A stretch of 64,000 nucleotides of DNA, from assembly GCF_014654785.1 (NCBI RefSeq), contig NZ_BNBD01000013.1, positions 101,057 through 165,056 on the forward strand, read 5' to 3'. The DNA comes from Streptomyces mashuensis. Lineage in GTDB: Bacteria > Actinomycetota > Actinomycetes > Streptomycetales > Streptomycetaceae. Position 1 is the first letter of the stretch. Each line of letters starts with the position of its first letter. The position numbers were made by a program, and so were the translations under genes. The notes under the pieces are model-generated. The model had not been told where the DNA came from and made no database searches. It saw only the letters and a program-made list of their open reading frames with translations. Shown one piece after another: positions 28,301 to 35,796 of the stretch.

Positions 28301-28629
28301 GCATCGGGCCCGTGGTGGGCCTGCGCACCTGGGGCGGCGTCGTCGGCATGACCGGGCGGCACCGGCTGGGCGACGGCACGCACATCACCGTGCCGATGAA
28401 CGCGGCCTGGTTCGACACGTACGGGTGGGGCGTGGAGAACCACGGCGTGGAGCCGGACATCGAGATCGACCGGACGCCGCTGGACTGGGCCGAGGGCCGC
28501 CACCGGCAGCTGGACGACGCGGTGCGGGTCGCCCTCGACCTGCTGGAACGGCACGGCGCCGCCGAACCGCCGGACTACTCCGGGGTGCCGGACCTGCGCC
28601 GGCCCGAGCTGCCGCCGCGGAGCCCGTAG
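25315..28629 (+). CDS. tricorn protease
   Basis: 1104 residues, large cytoplasmic serine protease that trims peptides released by the proteasome. N-terminal six-bladed and seven-bladed beta-propellers (about 1-660; WD-like SPDGTHIAFTNW blocks), a helical bundle, a PDZ domain (about 780-860) and a C-terminal peptidase of S41 type. Catalytic elements: GTSHAYVTP carrying the conserved Ser-His pair, nucleophile in TSSDGDMITAAF, and ENHGVEPDIEI. GTG at 25315 chosen because relatives start close to YLRFPHLHGD; the frame stays open further upstream. The insert GTSTGNGAGNGTGSG near residue 465 is a low-complexity linker. Confidence 0.94.
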   Translation: MSDAYLRFPHLHGDLLCFVAEDDLWLATIGGGATRPWRLTVDRTRAGHPRFSPDGTHIAFTNWRSLDPEVYLVPVGGGSARRLGYWGSTDTRVCGWAPSDRGDEAHDILAVSSHGQPFSYFSWAYRLPTDGSPGLRLPWGPVSDIAMGEVGGEHATLLLAGKPPHEPASWKRYRGGATGRLWLLGAEQRRLVPDIGGHLDSVMFVGDRIAFLSDHEGVGNLYSCTPDGTDLRRHTDHDDFYARHAATDGERVVYQCAGDVWLVEDFSPGGTPRRLDLRLGGARAGRRRYQVQAAQHVSSLAVDTTGRASAVGVRGSLYWLTHRDGPARAIADTPGVRVRLPEMLGSTGQVAYVTDVAGEDAVEIAQLPRAAGPSAPRRLAAGQLGRVQELIASPDGRRLAVAAHDGRLLLVDASPEGNGEVEELIRSDNGPVRDLAFAPDSGWLAWSHPGIGRSLRKIRIARLTNGTSTGNGAGNGTGSGARTVVDVTNGRFEDEQPVFTRDGRYLAFLSWRGFDPVYDVHTGDLSFPLGCRPYLVPLSSATPSPFALTTEGRPPGGGLDLDDIGDSEGAVMVEVEGLESRVTPFPVAASKYSSLHPVSGGGLVWLRWPISGALGETFVNPTDTSGRPTLEHFDLCKGKRSELSGSLDWFAVSGDGTRLVLNDEGDLRVVPATEAGDLDSTVFVDMRRILHEADPGAEWRQAYDEAGRITRAYYWDPGMCGVDWDGVLEQYRPLVERVASPDEFADLLREVLGELGTSHAYVTPARRNEGPPHYQRAIGLLGTNFTRQKDGSWTVRRILPGESSDSKARSPLAGTGVREGWTLTHVDGRPVDPVAGPYPLLAGAGGTTVELSFVPPGPEAHPRRVAVVPLIDERPLRYQDWVAKRRAVVRTLSDGKCGYLHIPDMGGSGWAQFNRDLRREMSLPALIVDVRGNAGGNISELVVEKLTRTIIGWDLTRDAQPVSYASNAPRGPVVAIADEMTSSDGDMITAAFRLQGIGPVVGLRTWGGVVGMTGRHRLGDGTHITVPMNAAWFDTYGWGVENHGVEPDIEIDRTPLDWAEGRHRQLDDAVRVALDLLERHGAAEPPDYSGVPDLRRPELPPRSP

Positions 28630-28651
28630 GGGCAGTACGGGGGCGTACGGA

Positions 28652-28683
28652 AGGGGCGCGCCCGGTGGACCGGGCGCGCCCCT
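28652..28683. terminator. bidirectional hairpin terminator after tricorn protease
   Basis: Perfect 15-base arms (aggggcgcgcccggt at 28652-28666 and its complement at 28669-28683) with a two-base centre, between the convergent tricorn and Gln-rich genes. Confidence 0.8.
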
Positions 28684-28695
28684 CGGCGGCATGTC

Positions 28696-28725
28696 AGCCG
28701 TTCACTGCAGAGCCGTTCACTGCAG
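28696..28725. repeat. 15-bp tandem duplication at the stop of the Gln-rich gene
   Basis: agccgttcactgcag occurs twice without spacer (28696-28710 and 28711-28725). The minus-strand stop codon lies in the second copy, so a second in-frame copy of the final codons and stop follows. Confidence 0.85.
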
Positions 28726-28926
28726 GTCGTCGAGGTCGTCCAGCGACTCCTGGGCCTGCTGACGGCCCTGCTGGCCCTTCTGCTGGGCCTGCTGCTGGCC
28801 CTGCTGGCCCTTCTGCTGGATGTTCTCCCGACCCTGCTGGCCGCGCTGCTTGGCCTGCTGCTTGGCGCCCTGCATCTTGTCCTGCGCCTGCTGCCGGGCC
28901 TGCTGCGCCTTGTCCTTCATGCCCAT
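28717..28926 (-). CDS. small Gln/Lys-rich hydrophilic protein
   Basis: 69 residues, more than a third Gln, with repeats of QQKGQQGQQQAQQ type and an acidic end ESLDDLDDLQ. No cysteine, no hydrophobic core, no known domain. Probably helical or disordered; such composition recalls stress hydrophilins, which is only an analogy. The ATG at 28926 is set by aggag ten bases upstream; an in-frame TTG at 28935 is too close to it. Confidence 0.7.
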   Translation of the reverse strand: MGMKDKAQQARQQAQDKMQGAKQQAKQRGQQGRENIQQKGQQGQQQAQQKGQQGRQQAQESLDDLDDLQ

Positions 28927-29002
28927 GTTGTTCAACTCCTAGGGAGAGGGGGTAAGTGGGCCGCGACCAGCCTCACATACCCGGACACAGGCCGCATTTC
29001 GA

Positions 29003-29902
29003 TCAGTTACGCTGTGTGTCCGCCGCCGTGGCCGGACGCCCGGCGGCCGCCGCGCCGCCCGCGCCCACCAGCCCCGGCCGCAAGCCCCTCAGCCGGGGCG
29101 CGATCCGGCGCATCTCCCGGGCGCCGCCCAGCGCCACGAGCGCCGGCAGCGCGCCGCGCAACGGCTGCATCACCCGCAGCCAGCCCTGCCCGTAGACGTG
29201 GGCCGACCGGCGCTCGATGCCGGCCACCAGCCGGTCGGCGGTGGGGCCCAGCGGGTACGTGCGGTTGAGCGGCCAGGGCGCGCGCTGCCGCATCTCGCGC
29301 ATCACGCCGACCTCGTCCGCGCCGCGCACCATGTCGGTGTCGGTCCAGCTGAGGTAGGCCACCCCGACCCGTACGCCCCGGTGGGCCACCTCGGCGCGCA
29401 GGCTGTGGGCGTACGCCTCCACGCCCGCCTTGGACGCGCAGTACGCCGTCATCAGCGGCGCCGGCGCGATGGCGGCCAGGGAGGCGATCTGGAGCAGATA
29501 GCCGCGGCTCTCCGCGAGGGCGGGCAGGAAGGCCCGGCCGGTGACCGCACTGCCGACGAGGTTGACCTCGACCACGCGCCGCCACGCGTCGGGGTCCGAG
29601 CTCTCCAGCAGCCCGCCGGTGGCCACGCCGGCGTTGGCCACGACGACGTCGATCCGGCCGAAGCGGCCGGCGGCCTCGGCCGCGACCTCCGCCATGTCCT
29701 CGTGGTCGGTGACGTCGGCGTGCCAGACGGCGGACTCGGTGGGCAAGGAGGCGGCCACGCGGCGCAGTTCGTCCGGTTCGAGCCCCACCAGCGCCACGCG
29801 CGCCCCGCGCGCGGCCAGCTTGCGGGCGAGCTGCTCGCCGACGCCGCGCGCCGCCCCGGTGACGACGGCGACCTGGCCGTGCAGGCCCCTCGCGGCCCTC
29901 AT
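29003..29902 (-). CDS. short-chain dehydrogenase/reductase paired with the monooxygenase
   Basis: 299 residues. Motifs: TGAARGVG cofactor loop, NAG in VVVANAGVA, catalytic Ser in QIASLAA and YCASK. The C-terminal ~60 residues extend past the usual SDR core with an amphipathic, basic, Gly/Ala-rich tail, as in SDRs partnered with flavin monooxygenases. The ATG overlaps the stop of the upstream monooxygenase by four bases (ATGA), so the two are co-translated and probably act on one substrate (alcohol to ketone, then oxygenation, or the reverse). Confidence 0.9.
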   Translation of the reverse strand: MRAARGLHGQVAVVTGAARGVGEQLARKLAARGARVALVGLEPDELRRVAASLPTESAVWHADVTDHEDMAEVAAEAAGRFGRIDVVVANAGVATGGLLESSDPDAWRRVVEVNLVGSAVTGRAFLPALAESRGYLLQIASLAAIAPAPLMTAYCASKAGVEAYAHSLRAEVAHRGVRVGVAYLSWTDTDMVRGADEVGVMREMRQRAPWPLNRTYPLGPTADRLVAGIERRSAHVYGQGWLRVMQPLRGALPALVALGGAREMRRIAPRLRGLRPGLVGAGGAAAAGRPATAADTQRN

Positions 29903-31482
29903 CGCGCGGCCTCGGCCGACGAGGCGGTGGTGGTGGCGGCCGGGCTCCGCCGGGCCCGGGGCGGGCGCAGCACCTGGTACTCGGTGAGGTCGACGTGGCG
30001 CGTGGCCTTGCGGAACTCCGCCGTCGTGCCCGGCCACAGGGTGCTGTTGCGGCCGTTGGCGTCGAGGTACCAGCTCTTGCAGCCGGTGTTCCACACCGTC
30101 CGCTCCATCCGCTTCTGCACCTTGCGGTTCCAGGCCCGTACGGCCGAGGGGCGGGCGTCGAGCGCGGCCGTGCCGCCCAGGACGTCGAGCTGGCGGAGGT
30201 AGTCGGCCAGGTAGTTCAGCTGCGACTCGATCATGAGGATCATCGAGCTGTTCCCGAGGCCCGTGTTGGGCCCGACGATGGTGAGGAGGTTGGGGAAGCC
30301 GGCGGCGGTGCTGCCGCGCAGCGCGGCCATGGCGCCCTCCTTGCGCCACGCCTCGGTCAGCGTCACGCCCTCCGCGCCGGTGATGCGCGTACCGATGGGC
30401 ATGTCGGTGACGTGGAAGCCGGTGGCGAAGACGATCACGTCGGCCTCGGCGGTCGTACCGTCGGCGGCCACGAGTGTGGAGCCGCGCACCTCGGCGAGGC
30501 CGGAGGCGACGACGTCGGTGTTGGGGGCCGTGAGCGCCGGATAGTAGTCGTTGGACAGCAGGATGCGCTTGCAGCCGATGCGGTAGTCCGGCGTCAGCTT
30601 GGCGCGCAGCGCGGGGTCCTTGATGCTCCTGCGCAGGTGGGCGGTGGCCACGCGCTCCATCAGGCCCAGCTGGTCCGGCCGCTTCGTGAAGAGGCCGACC
30701 TGCGCCTCGCGGATGCCCCACAGCAGGCCGCGGCGCAGCAGCCGGCTGGCGGGCACGGTGCTGTGCAGCCACCGCTCGGCGGCAGTGATGGCCCGGTCGG
30801 CGCGCGGCAGCACCCACGGCGGGGTGCGCTGGAACAGGGTGAGGCGGCCGGCGAGCGGCTGGAGGGCGGGCACGATCTGGATGGCGGAGGCGCCGGTGCC
30901 CACGACGGCGACGCGCTTGCCGCGCAGCTCGGCGCCGTGGTCCCAGCGCGCGGAGTGGAAGACGGCGCCGGGGAAGCCGTCGAGGCCCGGCACGTCCGGG
31001 ATGACGGGGTCGGAGAGGGCGCCGGTCGCGGAGACGACGACGTCGGCGGTCCAGTCCTCCTCGCCGCTCGTCTCCAGCTCCCAGCGGAACGTTTCCGTGT
31101 TCCACCGGGCCGCGCGCAGCTCGCTGTTGAGGCGCAGGTGCGGCCGGATGCCGTACGTGTCGGTGACACGCTCCAGATAGGCGCGGATGTGCGGCTGGCC
31201 GGAGAAGTTGCGCGGCCAGGCGGGCTCGGGCGCGAAGGAGAACGAGTAGAGGTGGGAGGGGACGTCGCAGGCGCAGCCCGGGTAGGTGTTGTCGCGCCAG
31301 GTGCCGCCGACGGCGCCGGCGCGCTCCAGGACGACGAAGTCCGTTATTCCCTCGCGGCGCAGCCGGACGGCGGCGCCGAGCCCGCCGAACCCGGACCCGA
31401 TCACCGCGACGCGCACGTGCCGCGTGGGACGCTCCGCCCCGGACCGCTCCGACCCAGGACGTTCCGTGTGGTGCCCGACCAT
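29899..31482 (-). CDS. FAD-dependent Baeyer-Villiger-type monooxygenase
   Basis: 527 residues, NADPH/FAD enzyme that oxygenates ketones or similar. Two Rossmann motifs: GSGFGGLG (FAD) and GTGASAIQ (NADPH). The Baeyer-Villiger fingerprint FxGxxxHxxxWD is present as FPGAVFHSARWD, and the GTWRDNTYPGCACDVPSHLY segment is typical of cyclohexanone/steroid-type enzymes. ATG at 31482 follows ggggaggcggc. Upstream 200 bases (to 31688) hold no gene. Natural substrate unknown. Confidence 0.92.
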   Translation of the reverse strand: MVGHHTERPGSERSGAERPTRHVRVAVIGSGFGGLGAAVRLRREGITDFVVLERAGAVGGTWRDNTYPGCACDVPSHLYSFSFAPEPAWPRNFSGQPHIRAYLERVTDTYGIRPHLRLNSELRAARWNTETFRWELETSGEEDWTADVVVSATGALSDPVIPDVPGLDGFPGAVFHSARWDHGAELRGKRVAVVGTGASAIQIVPALQPLAGRLTLFQRTPPWVLPRADRAITAAERWLHSTVPASRLLRRGLLWGIREAQVGLFTKRPDQLGLMERVATAHLRRSIKDPALRAKLTPDYRIGCKRILLSNDYYPALTAPNTDVVASGLAEVRGSTLVAADGTTAEADVIVFATGFHVTDMPIGTRITGAEGVTLTEAWRKEGAMAALRGSTAAGFPNLLTIVGPNTGLGNSSMILMIESQLNYLADYLRQLDVLGGTAALDARPSAVRAWNRKVQKRMERTVWNTGCKSWYLDANGRNSTLWPGTTAEFRKATRHVDLTEYQVLRPPRARRSPAATTTASSAEAAR

Positions 31483-31688
31483 GCCGCCTCCCCGGAGAAC
31501 CGCTCGACGCTGCCCGAACATGCCGGTGAGCGCTGGCCGTTGTTGCCATCGTTCACTGGCACAGTCGAGAGCGTAGGGCAGCCCCCCGAGGCAGCGGTAG
31601 ACGCGGGATACCGCGGGTTACGGGGTGGCGGGGAGGGCGGGGGTCAGCTCTGCGCGGCGCCGAAGACGGCCGTGACGGGCCCAGGCCG

Positions 31689-32012
31689 TCACTGCCAGAA
31701 GATCTCTTCCACGATGATCTGCGGATCCTCGGTCCGCCGCACGAACGTGTACTTCAGCCAACCATGCCCGTGGTCGAAGTACAGAACACGAGGCCCCTTC
31801 GGCTGGCTGGACCTGACGGGTTCGACCCGCATGCTTGCAGACAGGACTGCATCCGTGTCGAGCCCGCGAAAGTACGGGTCGTCCGCCGTGACCAGCTCTG
31901 CGCGGGCTGCGTCGACCATCTTCCGTACATGCTCGGGCAGCGCGTCACGTGCGGCCTGAGCCTTGAGAGTCCAGTCCATCTGCCAGGGCGGCCCCATGAA
32001 CCCGCTGGTCAC
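31689..32012 (-). CDS. small RelE/ParE-like protein, candidate toxin
   Basis: 107 residues from a GTG that overlaps the upstream gene's stop by four bases (GTGA). The C-terminal half, GPRVLYFDHGHGWLKYTFV then IIVEEIFW, has the beta-strand rhythm and terminal aromatic of RelE/ParE-fold proteins; the N-terminus is helical. I cannot confirm a catalytic set. The region reads with visibly lower G+C than its neighbours. The partner upstream resembles DUF6247 proteins, so the pair may be a type II toxin-antitoxin module. Confidence 0.72.
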   Translation of the reverse strand: MTSGFMGPPWQMDWTLKAQAARDALPEHVRKMVDAARAELVTADDPYFRGLDTDAVLSASMRVEPVRSSQPKGPRVLYFDHGHGWLKYTFVRRTEDPQIIVEEIFWQ

Positions 32013-32356
32013 TGACCGGGCTCCGTGCGGGCCGCCATGTGGCGGATGTTGGACGCTTCTTCCAGAAGCGCCTTGGCTTCGGCGGCATCGGTGCACTCGT
32101 GGGCAGCGCGGTGTTCGAGAGCGGTGACGTGGGCGTCGAGCTCCGGATCGCGGGCGATCGCGTACTCGCCCCACCACCTCGCCATGAAGGCGGGCACGGT
32201 GGTGATGTCGTACGCGTCGGCGACGTACCGCTTCCAATGCGCATCGAAATCGGGCAGGAGCTGAGGGGCGTGCTGAACGATGGCTTCCCGGAGAGCCTTC
32301 GGCGTTCTCTCCGGCATGGGCGGGATGCCCGGCTCCCCCATGGCAGCGGTGGTCAT
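32009..32356 (-). CDS. DUF6247-like protein, candidate antitoxin
   Basis: 115 residues. The opening MPERTPKALREAIVQHAPQL and the ARWWGEYAIARDPE segment resemble the Streptomyces DUF6247 family as I remember it. Acidic, all-helical, no DNA-binding motif obvious. ATG at 32356 follows ggaggag. Translationally coupled to the small gene behind it. Role as antitoxin is inferred from the pair's layout. Confidence 0.75.
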   Translation of the reverse strand: MTTAAMGEPGIPPMPERTPKALREAIVQHAPQLLPDFDAHWKRYVADAYDITTVPAFMARWWGEYAIARDPELDAHVTALEHRAAHECTDAAEAKALLEEASNIRHMAARTEPGQ

Positions 32357-32419
32357 CGCGGCCCTCCTCCATACGGGCTGTGCTTCCTGGCGCGGGATAC
32401 CGCCTGCGTGCAGCCCATG

Positions 32420-33208
32420 CTAGAGGTAGGCGACGGTCACCGGCGCGTGATCCGACCATCGCAGGTCGTGCGACGTGGCCCGCTCGACCACGGCCTTCAC
32501 GGCCTTGGCGGCCAGCCCGGCGGTCGACACGTGGTAGTCGATCCGCCAGCCCGAGTCGTTGTCGAAGGCCCGGCCGCGGTAGGACCACCACGAGTAGGGG
32601 CCGGCGACGTCCGGGTGCAGGGCGCGGACCACGTCCACGTACTCCTCGAAGACCTTGCCGAGCCAGGCGCGCTCCTCGGGGAGGAAGCCGGCGCTCTTGC
32701 GGTTGGCCTTCCAGTTCTTCAGGTCCGCCTCGGTGTGGGCGATGTTCCAGTCGCCGCAGACCAGCACCTCGCGGCCCTCGGCGGCGGCGCGGGCCTTGAG
32801 GCCGACGAGGTACGGCAGGAACTCGGCCATGAAGCGTTCCTTCTCGTCCTGCCGCTCGGTGCCCGCCTCGCCCGAGGGCAGGTAGAGGCTGGCGACGGTC
32901 AGGCCCGGCAGGTCGGCCTCGACGTAGCGGCCGCTGCCGTCGAACTCGGCCGAGCCGAAGCCCACGCGCACCGCGTCGGGCTCGCGGCGCGAGTAGAGGG
33001 AGACGCCGGCCCGGCCCTTGGCCGCGGCCGGGGCGTGCGTCACGTACCAGCCGGCGGGCTCGCGCACCTCGTCGGGGAGCTGGTGCGGCTCCGCCCGGAC
33101 CTCCTGGAGGCAGACGACGTCGGCATCGGTCCGCGCCAGCCACTCCACGAAGCCCTTTTTGGCCGCGGCGCGCAGTCCATTCACGTTTGCGGTGGTTACG
33201 GTGAGCAC
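32420..33208 (-). CDS. xth: exodeoxyribonuclease III
   Basis: 262-residue Mg-dependent AP endonuclease/3'-exonuclease of base-excision repair. Endonuclease/exonuclease/phosphatase fold: NVNGLRAA, CLQEVRA (metal Glu), SLYLPSG, GDWNIAH (catalytic Asp/Asn), WWSYRG, DYHVST and C-terminal WSDHAPV (catalytic Asp-His). GTG start MLTVTTANVNG, standard length. Confidence 0.95.
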   Translation of the reverse strand: MLTVTTANVNGLRAAAKKGFVEWLARTDADVVCLQEVRAEPHQLPDEVREPAGWYVTHAPAAAKGRAGVSLYSRREPDAVRVGFGSAEFDGSGRYVEADLPGLTVASLYLPSGEAGTERQDEKERFMAEFLPYLVGLKARAAAEGREVLVCGDWNIAHTEADLKNWKANRKSAGFLPEERAWLGKVFEEYVDVVRALHPDVAGPYSWWSYRGRAFDNDSGWRIDYHVSTAGLAAKAVKAVVERATSHDLRWSDHAPVTVAYL

Positions 33209-33267
33209 CAGGGCACCTTAACCGAGCCGCGGCTCCCCCTGCCCCGCCCCGGGCGCGGGCCCCTACC

Positions 33268-33759
33268 ATGCCCGGCATGCGGATGATCCCGGTCGCGTAC
33301 GACCACCCCGACGCGGTGAAACTCGCTGACCAGGCGCAAGAGCTGTACGCCGGGCTGTACGGCGGGGGCGACGCGACCCCGCTGGACCCGGCGCAGTTCC
33401 GCCCGCCGCGTGGCCTGTATCTCATCGTGTACGACGCCGGCGGCGAGGCGGTGGCCTGCGGCGGCTGGCGGGCGATGGACCGGAACGGCGGGGGCTACGC
33501 GGACGGGGACGCGGAGCTGAAGCGGATGTACGTGGTGCCGCGGATGCGCGGGCGCGGGCTCGCGCGCCGGGTGCTGGCGGCGCTGGAGGACGACGCGCGC
33601 CGGGCCGGGCGCCGGCGCATGGTCCTGGAGACGGGGAGCAGGCAGCCCGAGGCCATATCCCTCTACCTGTCGAGCGGCTACGCGCCCGCGGCGGCCAAGT
33701 TCGGCCTGTACCGGGACCACGAGGGGAGCCGCTGCTTCACGAAGCCGTTCGGACCCTAG
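33268..33759 (+). CDS. GNAT family N-acetyltransferase
   Basis: 163-residue acetyl-CoA-dependent acetyltransferase. Motif A is MYVVPRMRGRGLARRVLAAL with the RxxGxG pyrophosphate loop; strand 5 carries LETGSRQPEAISLY. ATG codons at 33268, 33277 and 33283 are all possible starts; the first is used. Divergent from xth with a 59-base gap. Substrate unknown. Confidence 0.9.
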   Translation: MPGMRMIPVAYDHPDAVKLADQAQELYAGLYGGGDATPLDPAQFRPPRGLYLIVYDAGGEAVACGGWRAMDRNGGGYADGDAELKRMYVVPRMRGRGLARRVLAALEDDARRAGRRRMVLETGSRQPEAISLYLSSGYAPAAAKFGLYRDHEGSRCFTKPFGP

Positions 33760-34982
33760 GCCGTGTCCGATGGCTCGCGGTCCCGTACCGCGTCGCTCAG
33801 GTCGAGCGTGGCCTCCGCGCCGCCCTCCGGCGGGTTGGTGAACGTCAGCCGGGCGCCGAGGACGCGGGCCTGGCCCGCGGCGATCGTCAGGCCGAGGCCC
33901 AGCCCGGAGCCCGAGCCGCTGCGGAACCGCTGCGGTCCGCCCGTCAGCAGCCCGGTGGGGAATCCGGGGCCGCTGTCGCGGACCCGGACGAGGCCGCCGT
34001 CGACCTCGACGGTCACGGGGGCGGCGCCGTGCCGGAAGGCGTTGGTGACGAGGTTGACGAGGACCCGCTCCACGCGTCGTGGATCGGTCTCGACGAGGCA
34101 CTCGCGGAGGACGGTGACGGTGACCGCCGGGGTCGCCGGGCCGACGGCCCGGACCGCGCGGCGGGCCAGTTCGGCCAGGGAGCGGAGGTCCGTCTCGGGG
34201 CGTTCGGTGTCCGCGTCCAGGCGGGCCACCTCCAGGACGTCCTCCATCAGCGCCCGCACCCGGTGGGACCGGTCGCGGACCAGTTCGGCCGGGCGGCCCG
34301 GCGGCAGGAGGTCGGCGGCGGCGACCAGCCCGGCCACGGGGGTGCGCAGTTCGTGCGCGATGTTGGCGGTCACCTCGCGCTCCGCCTGGAGGCGGGCGGC
34401 CAGGGCGTCGGCCATCGTGTTCACGGCGTGGGTGAGGCGGGCCACCTCGTCCTTGCCGCCGCGCGGTGCGAGGCGGGCGGACAGGTCGCCCTCGGCTATG
34501 CGCTCGGTGGTGCGCGCCGCCGCGGTCAGGCGGCGGCCGACGACCGTGGCCAGGGCCACGCCCACCAGCCCCGCGAAGGCCGTGCCGACGCCGCCGGCCA
34601 GCCACAGCACCTCGTCCAGGTCCTCCATGGCGCGGACCTGGCGCCGGTAGGAGTGTTTGAGGGCGACGACGTCGGTCCCCACGGGCGTGGCCGCCCACAG
34701 CTCCGGCTCGGGCCCGGAGCGGTCCAGGTACGTGGCGCGGCGCCCCTTGGCCACGGCCTTCCGCAGCGGCTCCGGCAGGCGGGCGGGGTTGATCATGACG
34801 CGGGGCCGGTCCAGGCCCGCCGCGTGGTCCTCCGCGGCCGAGCGCAGCCGCTGGTCGAGCGCGTCGACGGCGGTGCTCAGCTGGCCCTCGGCCGTGCGCG
34901 CGTGCACGAGCAGGCCCATGAGGACGGCGACCAGCGCCGCGGTGGCGGTGATCGCCACCCCGATCTTCGTCCTCAGTCCCAT
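33756..34982 (-). CDS. two-component sensor histidine kinase (no response regulator adjacent)
   Basis: 408 residues. Helix 1 (about 8-28), a sensor segment of ~130 residues, helix 2 (about 150-172), HAMP, HisKA with the phosphoacceptor in NIAHELRTPVAG, and a HATPase with LVNLVTNAFRHG (N box), VRDSGPGF (G1) and GSGLGLGLTIA (G2). The start is the ATG at 34982 (MGLRTKIGVAITATAAL). Overlaps the GNAT stop region by four bases in the convergent direction. The gene upstream is a lipoprotein, not a regulator, so its partner must be elsewhere. Confidence 0.92.
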   Translation of the reverse strand: MGLRTKIGVAITATAALVAVLMGLLVHARTAEGQLSTAVDALDQRLRSAAEDHAAGLDRPRVMINPARLPEPLRKAVAKGRRATYLDRSGPEPELWAATPVGTDVVALKHSYRRQVRAMEDLDEVLWLAGGVGTAFAGLVGVALATVVGRRLTAAARTTERIAEGDLSARLAPRGGKDEVARLTHAVNTMADALAARLQAEREVTANIAHELRTPVAGLVAAADLLPPGRPAELVRDRSHRVRALMEDVLEVARLDADTERPETDLRSLAELARRAVRAVGPATPAVTVTVLRECLVETDPRRVERVLVNLVTNAFRHGAAPVTVEVDGGLVRVRDSGPGFPTGLLTGGPQRFRSGSGSGLGLGLTIAAGQARVLGARLTFTNPPEGGAEATLDLSDAVRDREPSDTA

Positions 34983-35083
34983 CCTCGTCCTCGGCCGTTC
35001 CGGCGGTGTGTGCGTGTCCGACGTGCTCGGGCGTGCTGCGGTGCGCGCCGGCGTGCTCCCCCGCGCTCCCCCGCGCTCCGGCG

Positions 35084-35554
35084 TCAGTGCCGGGGGACGT
35101 ACAGGCGCAGGTTGCGCAGCTCCCGGTGCTGTTCCGGCGGCACCCCCTCGGCCCGTACCTCGGCCCGGCCGTAGTAGGCGAAACGATCCTGCCGGACCAG
35201 GCCGGCGAACACGACCCGCGCCGGGTACGGCTTCTCCCCGCACGCCGGGGCGCACCAGTCGCCGGACACCTCACCCGTGGCCTCCGCGCGCGGACCGCCC
35301 CAGGACAGCCAGCGCAGCCCGGCGAGGCGCACGCTGCCGCCGATGACGAAGGACGCCGGGCGCCGCACCGGCGGTTGCCCGGGGCCCGCCACGACCTCGA
35401 CCGGCAGCGTGCCCGCCACGGGACTCTCCGCGGGCCCGGTCACCCGCAGCCCGCCGGGGTCCGCGCAGCCGCACAGCAGCAGGCCCAGCGGCACCACGAG
35501 GGCCAGGCCGGCGGCCGCGAGCGTCGCGTTGAGTGGTCGCACGGGACACCTCAT
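35084..35554 (-). CDS. putative lipoprotein upstream of sensor kinase
   Basis: 156 residues with a lipoprotein signal: hydrophobic ALVVPLGLLLCGC and a lipobox ending LLCGC. The mature part is beta-rich with a Cys pair (DWCAPACGE) and the terminal NLRLYVPRH. Lies 101 bases upstream of the sensor kinase on the same strand and may modulate it, as lipoprotein CseA does for the CseBC system; that is analogy only. Confidence 0.75.
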   Translation of the reverse strand: MRCPVRPLNATLAAAGLALVVPLGLLLCGCADPGGLRVTGPAESPVAGTLPVEVVAGPGQPPVRRPASFVIGGSVRLAGLRWLSWGGPRAEATGEVSGDWCAPACGEKPYPARVVFAGLVRQDRFAYYGRAEVRAEGVPPEQHRELRNLRLYVPRH

Positions 35555-35796
35555 GCCGTCGGGGCGGGCGGGTCAACGGCCCGTGGGGCCATTCGTGCCA
35601 AATGTAACCGGCGTGGCCGACACCGCCGCCCGTGCCCTTGACCGGACGGCGACACCGGCTCATAGGATCGCCGGGCTCAAGTGGTCCGGTCCAGTCCGAA
35701 CGTGCCATCCCGCCGCCGTGCCCCGCGCACGGCACGACGTACGGCGGCGTGCGGCGGCGCACGGCACAGCGCGACGCGCGACGGTGGAGGTCACTC

